Origin: Terrihalobacillus insolitus | GTDB taxonomy: Bacteria; Bacillota; Bacilli; Bacillales; Amphibacillaceae | Direction of reading: 5' to 3' | NCBI RefSeq assembly: GCF_028416575.1 | Contig: NZ_JAMQKB010000001.1 | Coordinates: forward strand, 617,276 to 681,275 | Length of the DNA: 64,000 bases | Part shown: piece after piece, positions 43,885 to 52,197 of the stretch | Position numbering within the stretch: the first letter of the stretch is position 1 | Layout: each line of letters starts with the position of its first letter | The notes under the pieces: model-generated | What the model was told of the DNA's origin: nothing | Seen by the model: only the letters and a program-made list of their open reading frames with translations | The model's database searches: none | Position numbers and translations under genes: made by a program

Positions 43885-44646
43885 TTAAAATAAGCCTAAT
43901 ACTTTTTTCTTTTTTATTCTAATTGGTTCTTCACTGATAACAGGTTGACCTTCCAATGCAAATCGGGCGTTTTCTAGTAACTGATTCGCTTTTCCATTTC
44001 CGTGTACTTTCTTGATCTCCTGTCTTGCCTTTTGCAGTCCCACGCCATGCGCATCGTATGCCTCCGACGCAATAAAATGGGCCAAATTATGCTCTATTAA
44101 CTGATGCGCAAATCTTCGTACCTTTTTTCCATATTTCCCAAGTATACTCGCTGTAGATAGTTGCATGAGGGAACCATTTTTCACGAGTTCATATACTTCA
44201 TTGGCGTTTTCCATTAACAGCTGATTCCGCTCTGGATGGGCAATGATTGGTCGAAACCCTTGGATTTGCAGATCAAACAGTAATTTTGTTGTGTACTGTG
44301 GGAGGTGACTCGAGGGTAATTCAAGAAGTAAGTAACCTGTTGTTTCATTAAGCTCTAATATATGGTTCTGCTCAATGCTTTTGCCAATATCACCATACAC
44401 TTTAGTCAATTGTCCTGGAATAATCGTAACTGGGATATTCTCTTCTTCCACTCGCTTATTTAATAGGGCTACGTGCTTTAATGTCTGATCCTTAAAATTG
44501 TGGTATTTCCCGTTCATATGGTGGGGGGCTGCAATGATCACATCAATCCCCTGTCGTACCGATTCCCGGGCGATTGCTATACTTTCCTCCATATGTTTTG
44601 CCCCATTATCTACACCTGGTAAAATATGCGTATGTATATCTATCAT
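43885..44646 (-). CDS. PHP-family phosphatase paralogue with an altered metal site
   Basis: 253 residues with the start at ATG 44646 (GGAGTGGGGACGA ahead), discarding a longer frame. IDIHTHILPGVDNGAKHMEE, AAPHHMNGKYH and IAHPERNQLL match its neighbour at 42936. However, the C-terminal S-D-x-H ligand motif is replaced by ASEAYDAHG: Asp to Glu and His to Tyr. The enzyme may have shifted ligands or reduced activity. It follows an internal terminator after the kinase gene. Confidence 0.9.
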   Translation of the reverse strand: MIDIHTHILPGVDNGAKHMEESIAIARESVRQGIDVIIAAPHHMNGKYHNFKDQTLKHVALLNKRVEEENIPVTIIPGQLTKVYGDIGKSIEQNHILELNETTGYLLLELPSSHLPQYTTKLLFDLQIQGFRPIIAHPERNQLLMENANEVYELVKNGSLMQLSTASILGKYGKKVRRFAHQLIEHNLAHFIASEAYDAHGVGLQKARQEIKKVHGNGKANQLLENARFALEGQPVISEEPIRIKKKKVLGLF

Positions 44647-44811
44647 TCGTCCCCACTCCATTTCTTTTTTCTTCCTATTTGCTAGGCCTTTTTGACGATA
44701 GTTATAGTATAACAAGGCAAGTCCCAAGATTACATAGGAAGTTTTGTCGTTTTCTGGAAAATAACAAAGGATAGAGAAAAAAGTTTTAGACAAGGGCGGC
44801 TATTTTTTTGC

Positions 44812-44856
44812 AGAAAAAAAGGATCCCCTTCATGACGCGAAAGAGATCCTTTTTTG
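44812..44856. terminator. Bidirectional terminator between kinase and phosphatase genes
   Basis: AAAAAAAGGATC at 44814-44825 pairs with GATCCTTTTTT at 44845-44855. It lies 3 bp after the kinase stop and upstream of the first phosphatase gene, so it would split the operon or limit downstream expression. Confidence 0.7.
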
Positions 44857-44858
44857 GA

Positions 44859-45560
44859 TTAATTTGTTCCGTAATAGTAATAACTCGAGTGCTTTTGTTC
44901 GCGGTCGTTCAGGATGGCTCCTAATAGCTTGGCTTTTGCCGGCATTAAAAGGTCACGAGCTTTTTGAGCCGCTTCCTTTTCCGTTTTCTTGCTTCGTACT
45001 ACTAACAGGGCTCCATCACATAGATTGGCTAAAATTTGTGCATCTGTAACAGCCAATACAGGTGGGGTGTCAATCAAAATGACATCGTAGAGCTCGGAAG
45101 CATGGCTCAACATTTTTTCCATTGCTTTTGAGCCTAAGAGTTCAGACGGGTTCGGCGGAATGGGGCCACAGCTAAGCAGGTCAAGGTTTGGAACATCGCT
45201 TGCTGTGATCGATTCTTCAAGTGCATTTTCTCCAATTAACACGCTGCTTAGCCCTTTTCTGTTATCTACTCGAAACGTGTAATGTAACGTAGGTTTGCGT
45301 AAGTCACCATCGATCAAAAGCACTTTCTTTCCTTGTTGTGCAAATACGATTGCTAAGTTCCCAACGGTCGAGGACTTTCCTTCTGCAGGTCCCGAGGAAG
45401 TAATAAGTATCGATTTCATTTCATTATCAACAGACGAAAACTGGAGATTTGTTCGTATTGTTCGATACTGTTCGGAAATGGGTGACCTAGGATTTTGTTT
45501 TGCGATTAAATGTCGCACATTATTTCTAGATGGATTTTTTCGTTTGACCACTTGGTTCAC
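44859..45560 (-). CDS. Bacterial tyrosine kinase (YwqD/CapB/CpsD-like)
   Basis: 233 residues. Walker A is SSGPAEGKSSTVG, Walker A' VLLIDGDLRKPTL and Walker B DVILIDTPPVL; the C-terminal autophosphorylation cluster is HSSYYYYGTN. It works with the membrane modulator encoded just upstream. GTG 45560 is the outermost start; AAGGAG is better spaced for the GTG at 45551. The gene overlaps the modulator gene by up to 35 bp. Confidence 0.93.
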   Translation of the reverse strand: MNQVVKRKNPSRNNVRHLIAKQNPRSPISEQYRTIRTNLQFSSVDNEMKSILITSSGPAEGKSSTVGNLAIVFAQQGKKVLLIDGDLRKPTLHYTFRVDNRKGLSSVLIGENALEESITASDVPNLDLLSCGPIPPNPSELLGSKAMEKMLSHASELYDVILIDTPPVLAVTDAQILANLCDGALLVVRSKKTEKEAAQKARDLLMPAKAKLLGAILNDREQKHSSYYYYGTN

Positions 45561-46290
45561 TCCTTACCCTACGTTTTTGAGCATGATTGAATTGGCTCGT
45601 AATCACGTCATCCTCCGTGATATGAGAAATGACTCCAAGCACAGGTAACTCAAGCTCTTTTTCCACATCCGCTTCCGACTTAATTGTGTTATCTAGGTAT
45701 TCGAATAAGAAGGCCAGTCCTACTCCGACCATCCCGCCCACAACAATCGCAATCGCAATGTTCAGCATTGGATTAGGATTAACTGGTTGCGGATCAGCTG
45801 GTGTGTCTGCTTCCGATAGTATTTTAACGTTATCGACGTTCATTAACTGCGGAATTTCTCGTTGGAACGTTTCCACTGTCGTGTTGGCAATAGCTGTTGC
45901 AGTTTCTGGGTCTATGTCCGTAGCTGTTACGGTTACCACCTGCGAATTTTGTGCGCTAGCTACTTGAATTTTCCCTGACAATTGTTCAGAAGTTAATGGT
46001 AAGTCTAGTTCCTCTGCTACTTCTGAAAGGATACGAGGACTTTTTATAATGACGTTATACGTATTAATTAGTTCCACGTTCGTTCGGATGTCATTCACAT
46101 TAAATTCTGTTGATCTCATTTCTGTGCTTTGGTTTACGATAAACTGTGTGCTAGATTCATAGGTAGGTGTTAAAACAAAATAAGTGATAAGTGCACTAAT
46201 GAGACCTGCCCCTATGACGAGCGAGATAATGAGAAGTAATCGCTTCTTCAGCACTTCAACTATTTCCTTTAAGGATATCGTCTCTTCCAT
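45526..46290 (-). CDS. Chain-length/kinase modulator (YwqC/CapA-like Wzz protein)
   Basis: 254 residues from ATG 46290 (AGGGGGACAATC ahead). Two membrane helices, about 17-40 and 172-194, flank an extracellular Wzz domain (LTPTYESSTQFIVNQ...). A Pro-rich PADPQPVNPNPML segment before the second helix is typical. It activates the tyrosine kinase and governs polymer length. It is the first gene of the capsule operon, and a promoter lies 70 bp upstream. Confidence 0.92.
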   Translation of the reverse strand: MEETISLKEIVEVLKKRLLLIISLVIGAGLISALITYFVLTPTYESSTQFIVNQSTEMRSTEFNVNDIRTNVELINTYNVIIKSPRILSEVAEELDLPLTSEQLSGKIQVASAQNSQVVTVTATDIDPETATAIANTTVETFQREIPQLMNVDNVKILSEADTPADPQPVNPNPMLNIAIAIVVGGMVGVGLAFLFEYLDNTIKSEADVEKELELPVLGVISHITEDDVITSQFNHAQKRRVRSEPSGQTKKSI

Positions 46291-46361
46291 GATTGTCCCC
46301 CTAGTATAATTTTTCCGGGAAATTGATTGCATTTTTGAGCAAATTCTAGTACATAACCGAA

Positions 46362-46391
46362 ATTATAACATAATAATACACCAAGTGACAG
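46362..46391 (-). promoter_or_regulatory. Probable sigma-A promoter of the capsule operon
   Basis: On the minus strand CTGTCA (46386-46391) and TATAAT (46362-46367) are 18 bp apart, about 72 bp before the first gene. The -10 is perfect and the -35 matches four of six bases. The remaining stretch, 46400-46680, shows no gene I would defend. Confidence 0.5.
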
Positions 46392-46682
46392 ATGACTTTT
46401 GTAGGAATATTTGGGAGAGCATTTCTGGGGGTGCTGTTATCCTTGCGGGTACATGTTGCTGATGCTCAGCTAGTTGAGCATATTTTGGCGGACTCGAGCA
46501 TTTCAGCCATTTTTTGACTACATATATAAACAGTTGTTGCAGACTACGGACGATGGTCAAGAAGAAGGCCTCGATTATCCAATCATTATGCCACCTCTTC
46601 TTGAAAGATGGAAGAGTACTGCTGGTCTTGACACAAGTAAAGAAAATCCAGACGAAAACACCGCCTGGAATTCTTTAATGAA

Positions 46683-46817
46683 TCAATTCAGTTTATCAGG
46701 TAACGCATGAATGGAATCAATAAGAATATTGAGCTTTCCTTCGATACGGTGCAGTAAATAAAACGTTACCGCTGCAGGAAATCCAACATCCGTCAAAAAA
46801 GACATCCAAGGTTCCAC
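46683..46817 (-). CDS. YvrJ family protein
   Basis: A 44-residue protein starting at GTG 46817 with GGGAGGCGAG in front. The sequence has a membrane-type helix LTDVGFPAAVTFYLLHRIEG followed by KLNILIDSIHALP, the characteristic YvrJ pattern. It is usually found, as here, with DUF1659 and DUF2922 genes. Function is unknown. Confidence 0.85.
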   Translation of the reverse strand: MEPWMSFLTDVGFPAAVTFYLLHRIEGKLNILIDSIHALPDKLN

Positions 46818-46914
46818 CTCGCCTCCCCCCTTTCAATTGAGTACAAAAAAACAGCTGAGTTCCGATCCCATTTAACAAGAAAGGGAGGGCGTATACCGCC
46901 GCTCCCTAGCTGGA

Positions 46915-47127
46915 TTATAATTGGATGTCGAACACGTTCCGCTCTACGATACGTGCTTGTTTTTTGGAAACAAGGTCACCACCTGCTGAGAAAAATGCAT
47001 TTTGTGTGATGATGGCATCCATTGCTTGGTTAACCGCCACTGGATCTGCTGGTTCTACTGGACTGTCCAATGAAATGGTTACTGTCTTGTTGTCCTGATT
47101 AAGGAATTTAAGCTCCAAGGTTTTCAT
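46915..47127 (-). CDS. DUF2922 family protein
   Basis: 70 residues: KTLELKFLNQDNKTVTISLD, then PADPVAVNQAMDAIITQNAF and a final strand. These fit DUF2922. GAGGAGGTG precedes the ATG. It sits between the DUF1659 and YvrJ genes on one strand. Function is unknown. Confidence 0.88.
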   Translation of the reverse strand: MKTLELKFLNQDNKTVTISLDSPVEPADPVAVNQAMDAIITQNAFFSAGGDLVSKKQARIVERNVFDIQL

Positions 47128-47168
47128 ATACGTTACACCTCCTCTTGTTCAAACGTTTGATTAACTTC

Positions 47169-47393
47169 CTACGCCTCTGTGATTACAGAGCCGTCGCCAC
47201 GCTCAATAGACTGAAGTGGACGTTGCTGCAATGGTACCAATGCGGTAGCAATTGCAAAAAGCTGGGTTGCTGTTGCTGCTGTTTTGACATTGTTAAATGC
47301 TTTCGTCTTGAGGATTGTGTTTCCAGTCACTGGATCCACACCATCCTGCAACACAAGCTGCAACCTGGAATCTACCTTTGTTTCTACTGCCAT
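47169..47393 (-). CDS. DUF1659 family protein
   Basis: 74 residues from ATG 47393 (GGGGGTGAGACAC ahead): MAVETKVDSRLQLVLQDGVD and KTKAFNNVKTAATATQLFAI are typical of DUF1659. It lies between the sigma-factor gene and the DUF2922 gene and is probably co-transcribed with the latter. Function is unknown. Confidence 0.88.
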   Translation of the reverse strand: MAVETKVDSRLQLVLQDGVDPVTGNTILKTKAFNNVKTAATATQLFAIATALVPLQQRPLQSIERGDGSVITEA

Positions 47394-47541
47394 GTGTCTC
47401 ACCCCCTTTCACTTTTATAATCGAAAGGACGGTGGTAGGTGGTGTGTATAATGGGAAGTTAATTTTCCTTCTGTGTAAATTGACATGAAAGTTGTACCAC
47501 CACATGTGACATACCGATAGCTGTCACTGTGCCTCACCTAA

Positions 47542-48045
47542 TCACTTCTCAATGATCAGATTAGTACCCAATTTCTTTCTCACTTCTCTCCCCCAATTTT
47601 TCACAGCATCTACAGTTGTATTCTCTTTCTGTGCAATAGCTTTAATTGGAAGGTCTAAAATGATGTGGTAGTAAACCCACTTCCATTGTTTGATCGTTAA
47701 AAGGGATTTAATTTCTTCCCAAAACAAAGGATCTTCTAGCGTATCGATTGCATAGCTTTCGTAATTCGAAATCTGATAATCGATGACGAGAGTATCTTTT
47801 TCTATCTGCCGGATGTTTTTTCGTAAGAGGTCAATTAAGCGATTTCGGATAGAATAGTTGAGGTAAGTGGAGAAACTCCCCTTCTCAGGTTGGTACGTGC
47901 AATAAGCATTCCATAAGGCATAAAGCCCTTCTTGGTAGTATTCCTGATGGGGATCAAAAATACCTAGCTTATGAATATGATAGTGAATTCTCCTTTCGTT
48001 TTGCTTCGCTACTTCACAAAATGGTTTGTCGATTGCTTTATTCAT
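47542..48045 (-). CDS. Sigma-70 family RNA polymerase sigma factor
   Basis: 167 residues from ATG 48045 (AGAGGAAAACAA ahead). The region-2-like part contains EYYQEGLYALWNAYCTYQPE and FSTYLNYSIRNRLIDLLRKN. A region-4-like helix-turn-helix follows (LPIKAIAQKENTTVDAVKNW). It is of the small ECF/YvrI-like kind that accompanies YvrJ/DUF1659/DUF2922 genes in Bacillaceae. Its targets are unknown. Two palindromes lie upstream. Confidence 0.85.
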   Translation of the reverse strand: MNKAIDKPFCEVAKQNERRIHYHIHKLGIFDPHQEYYQEGLYALWNAYCTYQPEKGSFSTYLNYSIRNRLIDLLRKNIRQIEKDTLVIDYQISNYESYAIDTLEDPLFWEEIKSLLTIKQWKWVYYHIILDLPIKAIAQKENTTVDAVKNWGREVRKKLGTNLIIEK

Positions 48046-48124
48046 TTGTTTTCCTCTTTCAGTAAGCCGGCTTACATATTTTCCATGGTATACCTCTATT
48101 ATCGTATATGGTGTCAAGTGAGGT

Positions 48125-48253
48125 GTTATTCAATAACCAAGACTTTTAATTTGTCGAATTTTAGGGAAAGTAAGAATTTTAGGGGAAAATGTTGTCAAAA
48201 CATGTCGAATTTGCACGAAAATCGTCACTTCTTTTCAACGGTTATTGAATAAC
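48125..48253. promoter_or_regulatory. Two palindromic sites, possible operators
   Basis: GTTATTCAATAACC at 48125-48138 and GGTTATTGAATAAC at 48240-48253 form a perfect 14-bp inverted repeat. Each is itself a 13-bp palindrome (GTTATT-N-AATAAC). They lie 80 and 195 bp upstream of the sigma-factor gene. They could be repressor sites, or arms of a small inserted element; no T-run supports a terminator. Confidence 0.45.
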
Positions 48254-48435
48254 GCTTTTTTACTAATTCGCAAAAATTTTTTTAATTTTTTTTAAATTAT
48301 TTTTTTATGTGAGAGAGGAAGCGCGCTGAACCCTTGGTGTATCTGCGTTTTCAGCGATTTTCATTTTCTTGTTACTAGATACAAAAGGAACTAGAAAGCA
48401 AAGATGAGGCCAGCTCTCTATGATTCTCTGAAAAT

Positions 48436-48470
48436 GGATTCGACAAATTTCGGGGGGCACTGTGACAATC
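48436..48470 (+). repeat. REP-like repeat copy 12 (distant copy)
   Basis: It reads ATTCGACAAATTTCGGGG, then GGCACTGTGACAATCTCACA. This is the only copy outside the first 19 kb, in the same orientation, just upstream of the LCP gene promoter. Confidence 0.8.
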
Positions 48471-48501
48471 TCACAATCTCATGCATAACCGCTATAGTAT
48501 A

Positions 48502-48530
48502 TTGCATAATTGAAAACATAACCTTATAAT
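48502..48530 (+). promoter_or_regulatory. Sigma-A promoter of the LCP gene
   Basis: TTGCAT (48502-48507) and TATAAT (48525-48530) with 17-bp spacing lie 35 bp before the LCP start codon, which has AAAGGAG eight bases ahead. Confidence 0.75.
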
Positions 48531-48564
48531 AAGGCGTGTTCACTAATTTCAAAGGAGAATTTAT

Positions 48565-49542
48565 ATGTATCGCAAGGAATTGCGTCAATTAAAAAAGAAG
48601 AAACGTAGGCGTAGACTGCTTGTTATTATATTTGTATTGGCATTAGGACTAACAGGATTTGGGGGGTACCTTTTCGTGCAGACCCTTCAAGCTGCGAATC
48701 AATCTTATGATGACCTTGACAGGGAAAAATCAAAGCTGCGAGATCAGGCTGTTTCTATCGGTAATGATCCAGTGTCCGTATTGTTGATGGGAGTAGAAAG
48801 CTATTCCTCAGGAGGAACTGGTGGTCGATCAGACACCTTAATGGTAGCTACCTTTAATCCTGATGATAAGAAGGTCAAATTGTTAAGTATTCCTCGTGAT
48901 ACGTTAGTAGAAATTGCAGGGAAAGGGAAAGAAGACAAAATAAATCATGCCTTTGCGTATGGCGGAAAAGAAATGTCTATTGAAACAGTTGAAAACTATC
49001 TAAATATACCAATTGACTACTATGCTACTGTAAATTTTGACGGATTTAAAAATATCGTGGATATTGTCGGCGGAATCACTGTAGACGTCCCATTTGACTT
49101 TAAGCAAAACAGTGATGATCGTGTTGCTGAAAAACTACAATTCTATAAAGGTGAAATGGAGCTAGATGGTAGATATGCTTTGGCATATGCAAGAATGCGG
49201 CTTGAAGATCCAAGGGGAGATATTGGGCGTAATGAACGTCAGAAACAGGTAGTTAAGGAAATACTAAAAGAATTAACTTCAATTAAAACGGTTACCAAAG
49301 TGGATGAAATAGCTGAAGAATTAGGAGAAAACATTGAAACGAATATGAAACTATCAGAAGCTTTAGGGTTTTATAGAAAATACTCCGATTTCAGTGTTGC
49401 TGATATTGACCAGCTAACACTTGAAGGAGAAAGCCAATATATTGATGGAGTTTCTTATTATATCCCCTATGAATCATCCGTTGCAGAAGTAAGAAATGCA
49501 TTAAGAAACCATTTAGAGCTTGATTCAACTGATACACATTAA
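48565..49542 (+). CDS. LytR-CpsA-Psr (LCP) family glycopolymer ligase
   Basis: 325 residues. A short basic cytoplasmic tail (RQLKKKKRRRRLLVII) and one membrane helix are followed by the LCP domain, with TGGRSDTLMVATFNPDDKKV, LSIPRDTLVEI, KINHAFAYGG and ARMRLEDPRGDIGRNERQKQ, including the Arg and Asp residues that bind the polyprenyl pyrophosphate. LCP enzymes attach wall teichoic acid or capsule to peptidoglycan. It is transcribed alone from its own promoter and is closed by a terminator, between the two polysaccharide loci. Confidence 0.95.
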   Translation: MYRKELRQLKKKKRRRRLLVIIFVLALGLTGFGGYLFVQTLQAANQSYDDLDREKSKLRDQAVSIGNDPVSVLLMGVESYSSGGTGGRSDTLMVATFNPDDKKVKLLSIPRDTLVEIAGKGKEDKINHAFAYGGKEMSIETVENYLNIPIDYYATVNFDGFKNIVDIVGGITVDVPFDFKQNSDDRVAEKLQFYKGEMELDGRYALAYARMRLEDPRGDIGRNERQKQVVKEILKELTSIKTVTKVDEIAEELGENIETNMKLSEALGFYRKYSDFSVADIDQLTLEGESQYIDGVSYYIPYESSVAEVRNALRNHLELDSTDTH

Positions 49543-49568
49543 TATATGACATATTAATAGAAAACTTG

Positions 49569-49596
49569 AGCCTCCCATTTCATGGAGGCTTTTTTG
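49569..49596 (+). terminator. Terminator of the LCP gene
   Basis: AGCCTCC and GGAGGCT pair around an 8-base loop and TTTTTTG follows. A further perfect hairpin (GGTGACACAT...ATGTGTCACC, 49610-49641) lies just beyond, without a T-run on the plus strand. Confidence 0.85.
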
Positions 49597-49709
49597 TTAT
49601 GCATATCAATGGTGACACATACAATCTAGCATGTGTCACCTTGAGCGCCGAATTTTTTTAACGCTCGCTCATTCGGGATACAGCTCTAAGAGCCATTGGA
49701 TTGTTCTAT

Positions 49710-52049
49710 TTATCTGTTACTATTTTGATAGGCTTCTAAACCTAACATTAAACCAACTGACTTATTTTCCCCCCATATGGAACCAAAACTACTTAATGGC
49801 ACTGGCCTTGGACCTACTGCTGGTGAAATTTCAGGAGTGAACCCTGGTTTTTGCATTCCGTACAAGAACCAATCTGTATATCCTCCTCCACTAGGATTCG
49901 ATCCCGGGAATATTAGTCTGTATCCTGTTTTTTGATTGATCATTTCAGCTATTTTCTTACTTGTTTGTTGTAGTGCTCCGCTTGTTTTATAATCCCAATA
50001 TAGAATTTCGCCAGAAGAATGATAGGCTACGGCTGTTTTAAAATCATGAGCTAAAGTGAAGTCGTACATCGCCTTTGATTCGGGTTCACTTAGTGGTAGT
50101 AATCCCTTGAAATTTTGAGGAGAAGGTCTACCTGTATTATTTTGTATCGTGCTCCAGCCTGCTGGATATTGCCTGTTTAAATCTACTCCTCGGATATTTG
50201 CTTTCCAGGCAGAGAAGTCTGTACTTCCTCCGTTCATACTAATAACCTGTTGGGGGCTTTGAGCACTGTAAGCACCCTTTTGCACCAATGACACCCCATC
50301 GGGATTCACCATTGGAACGAACCATATAGACGCATTGTTAAGGATGTATCTCGGATCATATCCCTCGATCGTTTCATCCATTACATATGACTGACTATAG
50401 CTATCTATCATTTCCATTAATAGATTCGTAGTTAACCATTCTCTTGCATGATGTGCACCATTAAAGAATATTTCTGTGTTTCCTTTCCCAACTTTTATTG
50501 CATAAAGATTCCTACCGTCTACAGATTGCCCAATAATCTTTGTGGTGATGAGCTCTGGGTAAGTCTCCTCTAACTCTGAAATATCCTTTTCCATTTGTTC
50601 ATACGTATATACCTGATTCGGGTTCACAATATTTTTAGCTACTTTAGCCTCAACATTGCTTTTTCGCACGTATCCATAGCGGCCAGAAATGTTCACTTCA
50701 TACCAATTTCCATAATCTCTTGTAACAGGATAATTCTGGCCTTGTTCGATTACACCAAAAGGAATTAAATCTTTTCCTGTGTTATCATATATCGTTATGT
50801 TATTTAATGCTTTAAGAATACCAATTGAGGAATGATTCATTGATACATTTTTGATCGAATTTCCGTCGTCGGGAATCGTGCCCTTTTTATAAACGTACCC
50901 ATAGTGATCACCAAATCGGATACGATGCCAGTTTCCATAATCACTCACCCGGGGATACACTTGCCCCGCTTTTAAAGTACCAACCTGTTCAAGGCCCTTT
51001 CCTCGGTTATCGAATATGGCGAGGTTCTCTTCCGTTACCTTAAAATATTTTGTATCGTTTGTAAATTGCTCGATCACATTATTTTTTTGTACATACCCTA
51101 TTCGGCCACCTACAATAATACGATACCAATTCCCGTAATCACTCACGATCGGATAGGTTGTTCCTTTCTTAATGGTAAAAAACGCTGTTAATTGGCTTGT
51201 TGAATTATCATAGACAATCGTATCTTCTTTCGTAATAAAGGTGCTTAGGCTATTTTTGTATGTTTGATTCTCACTTTTTATAGAATTCTGAAACGAAGGA
51301 ATCGTTCCATCTTCATACACATAGCCATAATTGCTTCCGAATTGAATCCGGTGCCAGTTTCCATAGTCACTTATTCTCGTGTATACTTGTCCCTTTTTAA
51401 GTGTTCCAATCTCCTTTAAACTTCCACCTCTATTATCAAATACAGTTAGATTTTCTTCTGTTACTTCGAAATAGCGTGATTCATTGTTAAAGTAGCCATT
51501 TACATCATTCTTATTAATATAACCTATTCGGCCAGCAATGATGACACGATACCAATTCCCATAGTCACTTACAATCGGATACCGTTTCCCTTCTTCGATC
51601 ATGGCAAAGGGTATTAGCTTCCCTGAAGTATTGTCGTAAACTATTGCTTTTCTTTCTGCAATAAAATATTGGTTCGTGTTCAGATAGGTTCGATTTTGAT
51701 TTTTAACCGTATCCCCCGAAGCTGGGACTGTATTCGCTTTATATACATAACCACTATCATTACCAAATTTAATTTCATGCCAGTTTCCGTAATCTCTTGC
51801 TATCGGGTATACCTCTCCTCTAGTAAGTTCCGCTACTTTCACTAATTGGCCATTTTGGTTAATCACTACATCCGCATTATTGTCGATTACTTTAAAGTAA
51901 TCCGATGATGCTTGGATCCATGGATTATCCAATGAAGATATATTTGCCGCTTCATTATTCCCTTCTGCAAACACGGTTACTGTTTCTAAAAGTAATAAAA
52001 AAAATATGAATATTGTTGTGGTACGCGTCTTTGTCAAAAAACTTCTCAT
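49710..52049 (-). CDS. Secreted M14 zinc carboxypeptidase with six SH3-like repeats
   Basis: About 779 residues from ATG 52049 (GGGGGACAAC ahead). A signal peptide (FFLLLLETVTVFAEG) is followed by six SH3-like repeats of the form YDN-G-L-x-x-x-G-x-L-x-x-G-x-x-YP-x-x-x-DYGNW, residues about 55-470. The C-terminal M14 domain has zinc ligands in GAHHAREW and VAYHSSGEILYW, a substrate pocket NPDGVSLVQ and the catalytic Glu in GFTPEISPA. The repeats probably bind the cell wall or its polysaccharide; the enzyme would trim peptides (gamma-D-glutamyl or other) at the surface. Confidence 0.9.
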   Translation of the reverse strand: MRSFLTKTRTTTIFIFFLLLLETVTVFAEGNNEAANISSLDNPWIQASSDYFKVIDNNADVVINQNGQLVKVAELTRGEVYPIARDYGNWHEIKFGNDSGYVYKANTVPASGDTVKNQNRTYLNTNQYFIAERKAIVYDNTSGKLIPFAMIEEGKRYPIVSDYGNWYRVIIAGRIGYINKNDVNGYFNNESRYFEVTEENLTVFDNRGGSLKEIGTLKKGQVYTRISDYGNWHRIQFGSNYGYVYEDGTIPSFQNSIKSENQTYKNSLSTFITKEDTIVYDNSTSQLTAFFTIKKGTTYPIVSDYGNWYRIIVGGRIGYVQKNNVIEQFTNDTKYFKVTEENLAIFDNRGKGLEQVGTLKAGQVYPRVSDYGNWHRIRFGDHYGYVYKKGTIPDDGNSIKNVSMNHSSIGILKALNNITIYDNTGKDLIPFGVIEQGQNYPVTRDYGNWYEVNISGRYGYVRKSNVEAKVAKNIVNPNQVYTYEQMEKDISELEETYPELITTKIIGQSVDGRNLYAIKVGKGNTEIFFNGAHHAREWLTTNLLMEMIDSYSQSYVMDETIEGYDPRYILNNASIWFVPMVNPDGVSLVQKGAYSAQSPQQVISMNGGSTDFSAWKANIRGVDLNRQYPAGWSTIQNNTGRPSPQNFKGLLPLSEPESKAMYDFTLAHDFKTAVAYHSSGEILYWDYKTSGALQQTSKKIAEMINQKTGYRLIFPGSNPSGGGYTDWFLYGMQKPGFTPEISPAVGPRPVPLSSFGSIWGENKSVGLMLGLEAYQNSNR

Positions 52050-52154
52050 GTTGTCCCCCATTTTCTTGCACTTAATTTATATAAGTTTAGTATATTTCAT
52101 AATAATAGGAGGAACAATAGCTAGTTTTTAACATTTGAATCAAACAGGAATTAA

Positions 52155-52190
52155 ACAAAAAAGGACTCCCCTCATAACGAAGGCAAGTCA
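52155..52190 (-). terminator. Terminator of the TagO-like gene
   Basis: On the minus strand GACTTGCCTT pairs with AGGGGAGTC around a short loop and CTTTTTTG follows. It starts about 8 bp after the stop codon. Confidence 0.6.
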
Positions 52191-52197
52191 CTGTAAA

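Noticed and set aside
19545..46290. Two separate capsule operons instead of one
   Set aside because: All genes lie on one strand with mostly short gaps, and the two larger gaps contain EAR-like antitermination elements, so a single long operon is the simpler reading. The terminator at 44812 is noted as a possible exception.
46474..46710. Plus-strand 78-codon frame (ending NQFSLSGNA) between the capsule promoter and the YvrJ gene
   Set aside because: It has no convincing ribosome site, no recognised family, and its end overlaps the YvrJ gene on the other strand. It could be a relic, but I cannot support it.
49610..49641. Perfect hairpin GGTGACACAT/ATGTGTCACC as a second terminator
   Set aside because: No T-run follows on the plus strand and the distance to the minus-strand gene end is unclear; kept as a note in the LCP terminator entry.
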